Part shown: positions 1 through 10,989 of the stretch, piece after piece
Layout of the letters: every line of letters starts with the position of its first letter
Position numbering within the stretch: the stretch's first letter is position 1
Source: Diplonema japonicum
Lineage: Eukaryota; Euglenozoa; Diplonemea; Diplonemida; Diplonemidae
Length of the DNA stretch: 64,000 nucleotides
Reading direction: 5' to 3'
Assembly: GCA_964019335.1 (NCBI GenBank)
Contig: OZ025702.1
Span: 414,001-478,000 of the forward strand
The notes under the pieces: generated by a model
Databases searched by the model: none
What the model was told of the DNA's origin: nothing
What the model saw: the letters and a program-made list of their open reading frames with translations, nothing else
Program-made: the position numbers and the translations under genes

Positions 1-259
1 GGGGGAATAGGGGAAAAATAGGCCGACGCGTACCGGGGGTTTAGCAAGGGGTCAAATGCCTCCCTTCCGAGGGTGACGCCTTCGAGGGCAGGAGCTGACC
101 ACTTTACGTATGTGGAATGGGGAAGAAAAAAAAAAAAAAAAAAAAAAAACACACAGTACGAGTAGTCAGGCGAATTTCCCTAACTACGGAAGCAGTGCCT
201 ACGTGCGGTAGGGAGAAGTTAAGTTTATATATACATTGGAGGGGAAATTTAATTACAGT

Positions 260-307
<48 letters not shown>

Positions 308-1406
308 CTTTTCTTTTTTTTCCAGGATCGATTTTTTTTAAGGAGTCTCCCCCCAACAAAATCCCACCCCTAAATGTACGCACCGTGGGGGGGGGGGGGG
401 GGGTCAGAGGAACAGAAATAAAGAAAGAATGGAAACAAAAAAAGTCCTCTCCCCCCCCCCCCCCCCCTTGTTCCTCCCTTCCCCTTCACATCCCCCACTA
501 CGCGAAATTACCGAAACCAACGGGAAGAAAAAAAAGAAAAGAAAACAAAGTACACCCTCCTCCTGGTTTTTTTTTTGTGATTCCCTACTCGGGGAAAAAG
601 AAAAAGAAACCAAGGGCGAGGGGAAAAAAAAAAAAAAAGGTGAAGGCTATACCCTATTTTTCATTTCTCTTTTTTCATTTCATTTTTTTTAAAAGATTTT
701 ATGACCTCTTCACAAACCTTCCCCCTTTAATTTATCTTTCATCCTTTCACCCCCCTTTTTATTTTCTTTCTTACAAGAGCGAGAATTAGAAAAAGAAACT
801 TAAAGTGACCCTATTATTCTTCATTGAAAAAAGGGACTTTTTGGCGGAAGGGAAACAAATGTCTTGCGTAGCTTGGGTACAACCTGAGGTACGCCTCAAG
901 TGTCTTTTCTCAAAAGAAATAGAAAAAAAAAAACAAGCCGTAAGGTATTCGTTGGAAAAGAAAAAAAAAAAAAAAAAAAAAAAAAAACCAAAAATAAGCG
1001 TAGCGTTCCTTCTTATTTGTATTAACCCCGATGTATCGAGACCCTGCCCTCCTTTTTTTTTCCTCTTTTTTTTCTGTTTTTTTTTTTCTTCCCTCTCCCC
1101 CCTTCCCTGTTACCACTTATATGTTATTCCCCCCCATTTACCCCCCCCCCCCCCCCAACTCTTCCTCATCCCCATTGTGACCCCAAAAATCCTCCCTTCC
1201 TCAAATCCACCCCTGATCTTTTTTTTTTTTTTTACCCCTTGTTTTTTTTTTTCATTTTCTTTCTTCTCTTTTTTAACAAAACAAACTTTATTGAACCCAA
1301 ACAGAAAGACACCCCCCTCTTCCCTCTTTTCTACCCCCTTTGGGGGGTGGGGTGGGGGGGGGGGGGGGGGTGGGTCTCACCCAAAAAAAAAAAAAAAATC
1401 CCAATT
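1..1406. other. Intergenic homopolymer-rich DNA
   Basis: No gene is supported here. The stretch is a chain of homopolymers: A-runs near 125 and 960, a T-run from 261, G near 386, C near 452 and 1140. Open frames across it translate to Lys, Phe, Pro or Gly runs and are artefacts. The 3' end holds a pyrimidine-rich stretch (1216-1272), a possible splice-acceptor AG after it (cccaaacag, near 1304), a G-run (1350-1370) and an A-run (1383-1398) just before the first gene. Confidence 0.6.
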
Positions 1407-3845
1407 ATGGATCTCAAAACAATCTTATTATTGAGCATCACACTAGAGGCACTGCTATGGACGGCAGAGGGCACGACGACCGTTCAAGAAAACCCGTCAA
1501 TCTACGATGAGAAGCTCAGCACCATCAATATCATTATAATAAGCGTGGCGGGTGCAGGGGTATTGGGACTAACAGTGTTCATAGGATGCAAGGCAACACA
1601 CGGACAAGTCCACGCAGCCACACTAGTGTTCGGCTTTGTAGGCTTGGCCGTGATCATCGCTGGCGCATCGTGGGCAGTAACAGTAACAGGCTCACGCGAG
1701 GTAATCCGCGACCACGCAGCAGGCTTGTTATGGCACTCTGCCCAGGAAGTATCCGAACGGCTGTGCACAGAACTTAACCTCGGGTTCGGGTTAATGCACA
1801 CCATAGCGCTCTCTTACCAACGCTCACCAGGCAACGCAAACGTTCTATCAGGTTGGAACGTGTCCAATATGTACTACCGTGACCTCATGGCCACTATCGG
1901 GTCACAGTCGACTACTATTGAGAATATTTATTCGTCTACACCGGACGGTGTTTTCGCTGGGATCGGTCGGTGGACGGAAATGGACTACATAGTCCTTATT
2001 GGGTATTCCTCTGTTGACGACGAGACGCTGCTTCCCAGGAACATGTCGTGCGAGGAGGGGTGCAACTCAAAGGTCCCATCGTTGCTGACGTACATCGTGC
2101 CTTCCGATAGTTTGGATTTGGAGTTTTCATCGATCCACGAACAGCTTCCATGGTCGCCTCTCGAACGCTGTTGGTATTATGATGTTGATAAGGAGTCTGA
2201 TGTTCCGAAGTGGTCCGGGGTGTATGTGTTTGAAGGGGCGCAGAGGAGCACCGGGATAACCCTGTCGCTCCCTATCAGAGTCGCGGGGAAGGGTTTTGCA
2301 GGGATTGCTGCAATTGACTATTCGACCGCGAGCCTTGCTCCGATTCTCTCGCAGCTTCCCCCGACGGCAAATTCTGTCATCCATGTCGCGACTCTGAACC
2401 TCATTTTGGTAAGCACATCCCTACCCACCTCAGATCTCGTCTTGGAAGTAGGAACAACCCAGGCTGATTTGTACAAAGACACCATTAACATCACTTCTGC
2501 TCGGAGGGGTTCCCGGCTCCGTTCCCCCTTCGACACCGTTTTAAACCGTTTCAAAACGATGGAGGAAGCGTCCAAGCAGTCTGCGATCCTCAAAGCAGGC
2601 TCCGACATTGTCTTGTTGTACCCTATTGAGATCAAAGGCGGCCTGCGCCTCGTGATGACGATCTCGCTCCCGTACAGCGACGTGATGGGGAAGGCAGACA
2701 CAGCGTCAACGACAGCACTGCTCCTCGCAGTCGCCATCAGCATCTTCTGCGGTGCGTTGATGTACGTTGGAGTGGAGTTCCTCCTTCGACCATTACAAGG
2801 ACTCGCCACGGATATGAACGAGGTGGCGTGGATGAGACTCGACGCGGTTTACCTGGAGAAAAACCTCAGCGCTATTTATGAAATCGCGTGGATGCAGAAG
2901 TCGTTCAAGCTCATGGTCAGGAACCTCATGGAGTACAAGGAGTACCTTCCGCAGACAGTTCTATTAGACGAGAACGATGAAGAGACACCATCACCATCAC
3001 CTGACACAGTACAACCTTTCGACAATGAGAAGGCAACAAAGAGCTCCAGCTCAAAATCGCTGGGGATGTTCCGCCCCGTACAGGGGCTAATGAAGAGGAA
3101 CGTGACATTGATGGCTGTCAACGTGAAGAGGTTCAACGTGCTGTCCCTTGCATCAGGGTTCGCAGAGGCGTTCGAGACATACCTTGGTGTCATAGTGGAG
3201 ACGACATCAGTCTATGACGGAATTATAGATCGGTTCAATGGAGATAAGGTTTTTTCACATTTCAACGTGGCCCGCACGTCTGTAAGACACCGGGTGAATT
3301 CTGTGAAATGTGCAGGCAGGGTGCGGACAAGCTTGAAAGAAACTTGTTCTTTCAGAGACGTCAACTTTGGGATATCAGGCGGCGAGGCACTATGCGGGGA
3401 CGTTGGGTGCAAAACACTCAGAAAACATTGCGTAATCGGTTTCCCTGCTACGGTAGTAGCTGTAATTGAACGGCTAGGGTGCAAACATGATATTTCTATT
3501 GCGTGTTGTGGTGAGGTTGCGGGAGACACATTCAAGGTTTTTGAACATCGTGCTGCCGCCATTATCAAGCTTAACCATCACCGTCCTGTGGTAGCTTACG
3601 AAATCGCCGGTCGAGCACCAACGGACGATGAACAATGGCTTTACGAGCAGCAAACTGGGGATAGAACCTCCCCAGCTCACGCTGCTTACAACACAGCGTT
3701 CATTCTGATGTGGGAGGGTAGACACCGAGAGGCCTTAGCCGCCTTGTCCAATTCCCACGTCCCTGACAAGGACCTGTCTCTTAGAAAACAAATAGAAGCT
3801 TATATGCGAACCAATGAGGTCCCTAAACCACCTACTTTTTGTTAA
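1407..3845 (+). CDS. Membrane dCache receptor with class III adenylate/guanylate cyclase-like domain (paralogue A)
   Basis: Likely receptor cyclase of 812 residues. I start it at 1407, after the poly-A tract, because upstream codons only encode homopolymers and the protein then opens with a signal-peptide-like segment. Order: hydrophobic segments at about 37-62 and 70-95, an extracellular dCache-type domain (RCWYYD near 254-259, AAIDYS near 302-307), a membrane segment near 433-458, a linker, then a cyclase-like domain from about 568. Of the two metal-binding aspartates of class III cyclases, the first position reads Asn (MAVNV, N572) and the second is kept (NGDKV, D613). Activity is therefore doubtful; it may be a pseudocyclase or a heterodimer partner. 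The C-terminus looks helical, TPR-like. A 344-bp tract (2630-2973) is identical to the paralogue at 5780. Domain calls rest on motif recognition. Confidence 0.8.
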   Translation: MDLKTILLLSITLEALLWTAEGTTTVQENPSIYDEKLSTINIIIISVAGAGVLGLTVFIGCKATHGQVHAATLVFGFVGLAVIIAGASWAVTVTGSREVIRDHAAGLLWHSAQEVSERLCTELNLGFGLMHTIALSYQRSPGNANVLSGWNVSNMYYRDLMATIGSQSTTIENIYSSTPDGVFAGIGRWTEMDYIVLIGYSSVDDETLLPRNMSCEEGCNSKVPSLLTYIVPSDSLDLEFSSIHEQLPWSPLERCWYYDVDKESDVPKWSGVYVFEGAQRSTGITLSLPIRVAGKGFAGIAAIDYSTASLAPILSQLPPTANSVIHVATLNLILVSTSLPTSDLVLEVGTTQADLYKDTINITSARRGSRLRSPFDTVLNRFKTMEEASKQSAILKAGSDIVLLYPIEIKGGLRLVMTISLPYSDVMGKADTASTTALLLAVAISIFCGALMYVGVEFLLRPLQGLATDMNEVAWMRLDAVYLEKNLSAIYEIAWMQKSFKLMVRNLMEYKEYLPQTVLLDENDEETPSPSPDTVQPFDNEKATKSSSSKSLGMFRPVQGLMKRNVTLMAVNVKRFNVLSLASGFAEAFETYLGVIVETTSVYDGIIDRFNGDKVFSHFNVARTSVRHRVNSVKCAGRVRTSLKETCSFRDVNFGISGGEALCGDVGCKTLRKHCVIGFPATVVAVIERLGCKHDISIACCGEVAGDTFKVFEHRAAAIIKLNHHRPVVAYEIAGRAPTDDEQWLYEQQTGDRTSPAHAAYNTAFILMWEGRHREALAALSNSHVPDKDLSLRKQIEAYMRTNEVPKPPTFC
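2630..2973 (+). repeat. 344-bp tract identical to 7084-7427
   Basis: Read line by line, this segment matches 7084-7427 at every base with a constant offset of 4454. It encodes the membrane segment before the cyclase domain and the juxtamembrane linker. Bases on both sides diverge at once (Glu versus Ala codon before it, gaacg versus gagcg after it). This looks like a gene-conversion tract. Confidence 0.93.
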
Positions 3846-4222
3846 TCACCTGCATACAATTGGATTGAAAGAGGGAGGAAAAAAAAAGGGGGGGTTTTTT
3901 TTTTTTTTTTCCCATCCGTTCGCCCTTCTATCCCCCTGCCTCCTCTTTTTTTTTTTTTTTTTTTCGCTCTGAATACACCGTACCTCTTTTTCTCTCCCTC
4001 CCCGAAGAGATGGAAAAAGGGGGATGGGATAAGAAGGAATGGGCTTGTCGCCGCCGCCTCCCTTTGGTTTCCCCCATTTTTATTTTCTTCTTCTTTTGTT
4101 CTAAAGTTGAGTTATGAACAAAGAACTATGAAAATAAGGAAATACAATCATGAAACGCGCGTGGCCCTCGTCATATCATGGCCTGCTGCGGAGGGGTCAG
4201 TACACTAAAAAAAATAACAAGG

Positions 4223-4260
<38 letters not shown>

Positions 4261-5779
4261 TCAATTCTTTTTTTTTTTTTAAACCTTCAACAGAACCGTG
4301 AAAGGCGCAAACTTTCCCGGCTGCCCCTCCCCCTCCCTCCCCTCCCTCTTTATTTTTTCTCTCTTTTACAGAATGAGAGCAAGAGCACCCTTCTTCTATT
4401 TGGATTAGGGGAAGAGATTCACCGGCAATTTTCGAGGAAAATAGTTTGCAGCTTTTCAGGTTGTGCCCTTCCTTTTTCTTCTTGGGGGGAGTAGAGGCGG
4501 GGAAGAAAATCCCTCCTCTTTTTTTTTTTTTTTAGGGCGGCCCTCTAGCGGGGGGCTTGTCCTGTACTTTGAGTTTTTTTTTGTTTTAACAATATTATTG
4601 TCGAGACTAAAAACTAGTTGATGGCAGCGTAATGAGCTATTTTATTAGGTAAAATTCCGCTCGTGCGCACAAACAAAGAAAATGTCAAGGGACGAGTTCG
4701 AACTAGGGAAGGTTAAGTGGACGGACGTGCGCACAAACAAATGGAGCGCCAAACTAGTTTTTTTTTTTTTTTTTTTTTTTTTTTTCTTTTTTTTTCTGTG
4801 GCCCTGTGGGCCCACATGCCTAATGATCAGTTCTTAAAACTAGAACGCTGGAGTATCTCTAAATTTGTCCCTTAGAGCTCCTCCTGAAGAGAGTCCAAAA
4901 AAAAGTAAATTGAGATTTACAGTACTAAATGAAGGAATGATCTCAAAGAAAAGCAAAACAAAACAAAAAAAAAGAGTGGCCCCAAAAAATATCAGTTGAT
5001 AAAGAATATTGGAAGGGATCCCCTGGCCTTGCACGCTGCGTGTATAACCTTTTAAGGTTAAACCATGCTACAGTGAGGCTCATCAACAAACGATCGCAAA
5101 GGTCCCCCTTTTTTTTCCTCGGCAAATTTAATTTTCCCCCCTCTTTGCCTACTCCCCTCCTCTCTTTTTCTGGTTCGTCTAAGTAGCTGTATCCCCTTCC
5201 CAATTTCACAGAATTTTTGAGATAGATCATTTTCGCCTGTGATACTGTTCAGCTGGTTTGCTTTCAAAAAAAAAAAAAAAAAAGTTTTAACTTTGCTTAG
5301 CTTTCAACACATGGAGGGGAGAAAAGTTAGGGGTGGGGGGGGGGGGGGGGGAAAGAACCCCCCCTCCTCAACGCCTGACCCTCTTCCAACCCGTTGACCC
5401 TATTCCTTCCAGAGACGGAGCAAGAAGAACCACAGCACTAAGCCTCATGGTTAATGGTGCTACATTTTGTGAAGGAAGAGAGGGAACAGGGATAAATTAA
5501 AAAAAAAAATAAAAATAAAGAAAAAAAAAACCCCCCCCCCATGGCTCCCGGGCATTCTATTAAAGATTTGTCCTCCTTTCCCGCTTTCCAAGACGCACGT
5601 GGCTGAGCCTCCTCCCCTTCCCCCACCCGCACATGCTCTTCGTTATCCGTTTTTTTTTTTTTTTTTTTTTTTTTGTTTTTTGTTTCGTGTGTTTTTCTTT
5701 TCTTTTTTCTTCCTTCTTTTTTTTTTCTTTTTGTTTCAATACTAAAGACAAAAAAAAAAAAGAAAGGAAGGGGGGTACC
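3846..5779. other. Intergenic region between the cyclase paralogues
   Basis: No gene is supported. It holds long T-runs (near 3897, 3948, 4226, 4758, 5650), a G-run at 5336, a 16-bp direct repeat (cgtgcgcacaaacaaa at 4662-4677 and 4726-4741) and a 12-bp GC-rich palindrome near 4806. A pyrimidine tract ending in actaaag (about 5700-5748), followed by an A-run, immediately precedes the next start codon and looks like a splice-acceptor/leader region. Confidence 0.5.
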
Positions 5780-8395
5780 ATGCAGGGTTTGCTGTCTTTA
5801 CTGCTTGTGTTGTGTGGGTGTGTAGGAGGTGCTGCTGCCCTCGAACGGGATAAGTGGCCTGCTGGGCTTCACGAAGAGCATCAGATCATCATCATCACAG
5901 CATGCGTGGCCATGGGTGTTGGCTGGGCATGCTGCGTAGGACTGGCGATGGGGAAGAAATGGGTGGTAAAACTCCCGGTCCTGATCCTCATTGTGATCAT
6001 ATCTTCGGTGATACCTGTAGGGCTCATCACATGGGGGGTGACGTATGCAGCAACAAGGGATGTTATTCAAGATAAGTCCGAAGAGCTCCTTGTTGCAACT
6101 GCAGGAATAATCCGAGACGCTGTTGCTCGAGAGCTCGACATCGGCGTGGGGATCCTTGAGCTCACATCGTCGAACATTGCAAAAAACCGCTTCGACGTGG
6201 CCGAGCTCCACCCCGAGCCCAACAACTATTTCATTCAACTCGTCAACACCGTCGGGTCCTCCTCACGTTCCATTGAACAGATATATTACGGCACCGCAGA
6301 AGGCCGTCTTGTAGGAGCTGGAATCGGTCGCAACGACACCGAAGCACGCCATCTTACTGGGGTTCTTCCAGGTGATGCCATTCCCTTTAACGGGAGTTGC
6401 GTGACAAATAATTATATTGACGAGTGCGATGTTGTACCTGTGGACTGTGCGGATGCTTGGGTCGGTTTTCAGTGTGGGGAAACGTGCAGGCCGAACGTAG
6501 TCAGCCAACGGGAGTGTACTGGGTTCAACGATAGCGACCCGCATCTTCTCCTTTTTTACGTGGACCGTGTCACCGGCGATCTCGCTACTGATGCTTCGCA
6601 ACAAACAGGTATTGAGACGATCAGGTACGACCCTAGAGCCCGGCCGTGGTACCGCGATGTCAGCACCCCGTACTGGTCAGACGTTTACATATTTTCTGGA
6701 TCGCAGGGAGGTTCCGGGTTTACAGTGTCGCTTGCTGTGAAAAACCCTGCTGGTGTTATGTCTGGAGTGCTGGCGGTGGATTACTCGGTGTATAGTTTGT
6801 CACCACTTCTCATCAGCAGCAAGTTCTCCGACAGTTCGCTCATCACAATCTTCACATTGGACGGCATATTGATCTCATCGTCGTTGACCGATGACGAGTT
6901 GATAAGAGAGGCAGACAACGCAAATGCATCCAAAATTCTGCTCAACATCACAGCACTCCCCGGCCCGAAGCTTCGCGGTGTCTACACCACAGTCCAAAAC
7001 CGATACGGAACTATAGAAATGGCTGCAAATCGAACAGCGCTTTTGCAAGAAGGCTCCGATATCATCCTATTGTACCCCATTGCGATCAAAGGCGGCCTGC
7101 GCCTCGTGATGACGATCTCGCTCCCGTACAGCGACGTGATGGGGAAGGCAGACACAGCGTCAACGACAGCACTGCTCCTCGCAGTCGCCATCAGCATCTT
7201 CTGCGGTGCGTTGATGTACGTTGGAGTGGAGTTCCTCCTTCGACCATTACAAGGACTCGCCACGGATATGAACGAGGTGGCGTGGATGAGACTCGACGCG
7301 GTTTACCTGGAGAAAAACCTCAGCGCTATTTATGAAATCGCGTGGATGCAGAAGTCGTTCAAGCTCATGGTCAGGAACCTCATGGAGTACAAGGAGTACC
7401 TTCCGCAGACAGTTCTATTAGACGAGAGCGAAGAAGACAGCCATTCAGAACACGCACCTTCAAGAGCATCAGCATCACGCACTTCAAAGTCAAGCATGGA
7501 CGGCGACAGCTCAAGAATGAGCACAGAAGTTACGTCACGAGTTGCTGTGGGACTCTCTGCTGAGATTCGTACAAGAGCTGTGACATTGATGGCGGTGAAC
7601 ATTGTGGGCTTCCATCAGTACGCGATAGAACTGACGCACGACACGATGGCTATGGTGCACTCGAAGTACTTGGAACGAATCCATCTGTCGGTGAAATCTC
7701 TCCGCGGCCTCCTCGAAGAGTTCTCAGGCGACAGGGTGCTTCTTTCTTTCAACGCAATGCTAGCAAACGCAACCCACCGTGAACGTGCGGCACGCTTGGC
7801 CATGACACTACAATCCCCTTCAGACGATATGGATTTCCCGGAAGTAGCCGATGTCCCTATCAGCATTGGTATCGCAGGCGGGAAAGCACTCTGCGGCAAC
7901 ATGGGCTGCACCGGTTTGAAGAAATACTGTATAATCAGTACAGTCTCCAATACAGTTAGAGCGTTAGAACGGCTCGCGAGGAATTGGGATGTTAAGATTA
8001 TGGTGGACCAGACGGTCGGGGAGGAGATTAGTACCTTATATGATTTGAGGAAGGTGATCAAGGCGAATTTGAAAGACGGCAAGGTGACGATGGTGCATGA
8101 ACTGATAGCATCGAAAGAAGCCGGGAATCGTGAGTGGATGTACCAACTGCAAACAGATGAAACACGAAGTGCGTGGTTCCTTTACAACAAAGGGGTGGAC
8201 TCGCTGTATAAAGGTGACTATGCTGTGGCTCGAGACCTGGTCCGCGCGTCCCCTGAGTCCTACGCGAAAGAAATGTTGCTGAAATGGATCCAGTATTGCA
8301 TGGTGACGCATGTTGATTTACCGCCTCTTCCTATCCCCATCGAAGCTGCAACCCCTATGCCCTGGGCTCGAACTGTGCGGGGCTCGTCTCGGTAG
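5780..8395 (+). CDS. Membrane dCache receptor with class III cyclase-like domain (paralogue B)
   Basis: Tandem paralogue of the 1407 gene, 871 residues from the ATG at 5780. The frame stays open upstream only through Phe/Lys codons, so the Met that opens a clear signal peptide (LLSLLLVLCGC) is chosen. Layout is the same: signal peptide, membrane segments, extracellular dCache domain, membrane segment, cyclase-like domain, C-terminal helical region. The dCache part has YDPRARPWYR (Y283, R288, W290, Y291) and AVDYS (D334), the spacing expected of an amino-acid-binding dCache_1 pocket. In the cyclase part the first metal Asp is Asn (AVNIV, N607) and the second is present (SGDRV, D651). Also seen is GGKALCGNMG, typical of the family. 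An extra Cys-rich loop near 205-255 is absent from paralogue A. Ligand and activity are inferred, not shown. Confidence 0.82.
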   Translation: MQGLLSLLLVLCGCVGGAAALERDKWPAGLHEEHQIIIITACVAMGVGWACCVGLAMGKKWVVKLPVLILIVIISSVIPVGLITWGVTYAATRDVIQDKSEELLVATAGIIRDAVARELDIGVGILELTSSNIAKNRFDVAELHPEPNNYFIQLVNTVGSSSRSIEQIYYGTAEGRLVGAGIGRNDTEARHLTGVLPGDAIPFNGSCVTNNYIDECDVVPVDCADAWVGFQCGETCRPNVVSQRECTGFNDSDPHLLLFYVDRVTGDLATDASQQTGIETIRYDPRARPWYRDVSTPYWSDVYIFSGSQGGSGFTVSLAVKNPAGVMSGVLAVDYSVYSLSPLLISSKFSDSSLITIFTLDGILISSSLTDDELIREADNANASKILLNITALPGPKLRGVYTTVQNRYGTIEMAANRTALLQEGSDIILLYPIAIKGGLRLVMTISLPYSDVMGKADTASTTALLLAVAISIFCGALMYVGVEFLLRPLQGLATDMNEVAWMRLDAVYLEKNLSAIYEIAWMQKSFKLMVRNLMEYKEYLPQTVLLDESEEDSHSEHAPSRASASRTSKSSMDGDSSRMSTEVTSRVAVGLSAEIRTRAVTLMAVNIVGFHQYAIELTHDTMAMVHSKYLERIHLSVKSLRGLLEEFSGDRVLLSFNAMLANATHRERAARLAMTLQSPSDDMDFPEVADVPISIGIAGGKALCGNMGCTGLKKYCIISTVSNTVRALERLARNWDVKIMVDQTVGEEISTLYDLRKVIKANLKDGKVTMVHELIASKEAGNREWMYQLQTDETRSAWFLYNKGVDSLYKGDYAVARDLVRASPESYAKEMLLKWIQYCMVTHVDLPPLPIPIEAATPMPWARTVRGSSR
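7084..7427 (+). repeat. 344-bp tract identical to 2630-2973
   Basis: Second copy of the identical tract. Outside it the two cyclase genes are clearly diverged even at protein level, so identity cannot be explained by protein constraint alone: synonymous sites are unchanged too. Confidence 0.93.
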
Positions 8396-8401
8396 TGGTG
8401 T

Positions 8402-8946
8402 ATTTTTTTTTTTATTTCACTCTTCGTCATTTTCTTCACTCACTAGGGGCCTCATTATTTAACGCGAAACGGCCATTATTTAACGCGAAATCGCCATTAT
8501 TTAACTAGTTAAATAATGAGATTTTGCAGTTAAATAATGGCCCTTCAGAGTGAAATAATGGGTCTTGTCGTGGAAAAAAATGCACCCATTGGGGGGGGGT
8601 ATTTTGACTATTTTTGGCCATCTGAGGCCATTCCAGCCCTTAAAAGTGGGAATAAGTGCCTTACTTCCCCTTTAAATGCCACGGCGAAATAGCTACCCTG
8701 TATTACCTTAGGAAAATCCCCAAAAAGCTGACCTGCGTGAAAAAAAAACAGCAGTGAAAGCAGTGAAGAGTGAGTGACTCAAATGACGAAAAGTGAAATA
8801 AAACGACTTACTTGCCGCCAAATGAGCCATTATTTAACACTCGTTACCGTTTTTTTGCACGAGGGCCCTGCGGGCCCTCGTGCAAAAAATTCGGGAACTC
8901 GAGTTAAATAATGACTCATTATTTGTTGGCAATAAATAGCTATTTT
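8402..8946. repeat. Foldback (palindromic) repetitive element, copy A
   Basis: The stretch is non-coding and packed with inverted repeats. It opens with tatttcactctt after a T-run, then three spaced copies of cattatttaac, a perfect 24-bp palindrome at 8495-8518, and near the right end a perfect hairpin with 18-bp arms and a 3-nt loop (8851-8868, 8872-8889). That hairpin lies inside a larger imperfect palindrome (about 8821-8921). The right end reads ttggcaataaatagctat. Similar ends occur at 61711-62041 and, as a remnant, at 39661-39705, so this is a repeat family, probably a non-autonomous DNA element. Confidence 0.65.
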
Positions 8947-9114
8947 TTCTTTCTCCCGTCCGTTCATAGAGACTTAAAAAAAAATCTTTTTTCTTTGAAG
9001 ACAGTGCGGTTTCGGTGATGTATTTTTTTAACCAAGCAACAAAAAAAAAGCAGCATTTGTAAAGAGGCACATGGTGCCCCAAACCCCCTACGACACAGGT
9101 GCAGGTCAGAGAAC

Positions 9115-9160
<46 letters not shown>

Positions 9161-9520
9161 GTAGTCTCTATTTTTTTTTTTTTTTTTTGGATTTTGTTTC
9201 TCGTTCTATTCACCATCACCCTATTCTTCTTCACCACCATTCACGCTATTTATTTATTTATTTATTATTCTTTTTTTTTTTTGAAAAAAAAAAGAAGAAA
9301 AAGAGAGAATAAAAAAAACGAACGAACCAAAAAAAAAAAAAAGGAAGAAGAACACACACCTCCAGATACGCTGCTATTTTTTTTTTGGTACCCCTAATCA
9401 AGAGAAGATCTTGTTCTTAGCAGGGGGGGAAAGAAGAAGGAAAAAAGAAACCCAAATCCCCCTCCTCTCTTTCTTTTTTTTTCAGGCGTCCTGCCACAGA
9501 CCGCAGGTACCCTTTAATGT

Positions 9521-9569
<49 letters not shown>

Positions 9570-9613
9570 TTACGGTTTGACACCACTCCAAAAATCTTAT
9601 ATATAAAAAATAT
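8947..9613. other. Intergenic homopolymer-rich DNA
   Basis: No gene is supported. A-run from 9118, T-runs at 9171 and 9524, A/T-rich simple sequence between. Open frames give only Lys/Phe runs. Confidence 0.5.
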
Positions 9614-9857
9614 ACACTGTAAAGCGAAAAATTCTGGAGAGAAAATTGCCGAAGTGACAAACAACCGGAAGCGAAGGGGACCCTGGAGGATCTTTCTGTG
9701 ATTTTTGACAGCAAACCGGCCTGCAAACTGGAGCCTTACGGCTGCATTGATGCCCGGGGTCTTGACCTTAAGAAGATAGTGTTCTCAAAAAAAAAAAAAA
9801 AAAAAAAAGAAAAAAGCCCGGATATTTTTCTTTTCCGGATTTTTTCGTTTTACAGTA
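9614..9857. mobile_element. Small non-autonomous inverted-repeat element (MITE-like)
   Basis: The left end (actgtaaagcgaaaaa from 9616) matches the reverse complement of the right end (gttttacagta up to 9857); the arms extend roughly 25 bp with mismatches and continue into Ccgga/tccgg blocks. There is no coding capacity. The terminal ctgtaaa motif and inner ccgga blocks resemble the ends of the transposase-bearing element at 15722-17240, suggesting a deleted relative. TA-rich flanks fit Tc/mariner-pogo type insertion at TA. An internal A-run lies at 9788-9808. Confidence 0.5.
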
Positions 9858-10956
9858 TATGTGTTTATATATCGAAAAGCTATTTGTAGCGCGTGTGTGC
9901 TTTGTCACCAGGCTTTCAGTTATGTGGCACATAGCTGAAACAGGCCTTGCGATATAGCCCCTCCCCCCCCCCCCCCTCCAAAGACACGTGCTTGATGTTT
10001 CATTCCCCCCTCCCTTTCTCTCCCCCCTTTTTTTTAGAGTACATTCTTTTCACACCTGAAATAGTATCGAGTTTCATTATTGTTTGCGAAGAGAAAAGAA
10101 AAAAAAAAGAAGGGGAAAAAAAAAAAAAAAAAAAACATATCTTGCGCGCCCTTGGCGAAGTGCAACCAGTAAAGCCAGTGGCCGTCTTTTCATCCTCTCC
10201 ACAATGCATATTTTGCCAGTAACAGTTTTTTTTTTTTTTTTTTTTTTTGAAAAACCCCTTTCATACATTTCAGCGTCAACGCAGTAGTCGACTCCCATCT
10301 CCCCCCCTTTTTTTTCTTTTTTTTTTTTCCTTCTTTTTTTTTTTAAAAAACTGACACCGTACAAAAAATTTGATTTTTCGATAAAATAACTCAAAAAAGG
10401 AGAAAGAGGAAGGGGAGGGAGAGAGAGAGAGAGAAGGCCCGATTTGTTTTGACTGTGGGCCGTTGGCTGAGTTGTTGCCTCGAGTACCTGAAGAATAAGT
10501 TTTTGCGATTTCAAAAGAAAGAGCCAAAGAAGAAAAAAAAAAGTTTGATCTAGTCATGGCAACAATATCCTTTCAGCAACTGCCAGCACGGTTTTTAGAC
10601 ACAATCCCCTTATATATAACTCTATCTCCCAGTAAGCAAGGTTTTGTGCAAAATCTTGTGGTTACTCTGGGCGACCCACACTTTACAAAGAAAAAAAAAA
10701 TGCAAAAATAGCAAATTTTCTCCTGACGGAAGGGGGGCCAATAAGGGTCTTAGAAAATTCTTTTTTTTTAAATGTCTTTCTCTTTTTTTTTTTTTAAGGC
10801 AATCCTGCCACATACTGCAGATTACCTTCAAAGACATCTTGTCTTCTTTTCTTTTTTTTTTTTCCTTTCCCATTTACGAGGTATCACAAAAAAAAAAATT
10901 GTTTTTTCTTTTTTTTTTCCCCTTTGTTTCTTTTGCTTTTTGCGAAAAAACAAAAA

Positions 10957-10989
<33 letters not shown>

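Noticed and set aside
1-60. G-rich window start considered as telomeric repeat
   Set aside because: No regular repeat unit is present.
117-1434. Several open frames of 60-209 codons on both strands at the window start
   Set aside because: They are translated homopolymers (Lys, Phe, Pro, Gly runs) with no start context or domain.
7615-8311. Long minus-strand frames opposite the cyclase gene
   Set aside because: Shadow frames of the + strand gene; no domain, and the + strand reading has clear motifs.
8414-8570. Spaced cattatttaac repeats considered as a CRISPR-like array
   Set aside because: Repeats are short, partly inverted and irregularly spaced within a foldback element of a eukaryotic genome.
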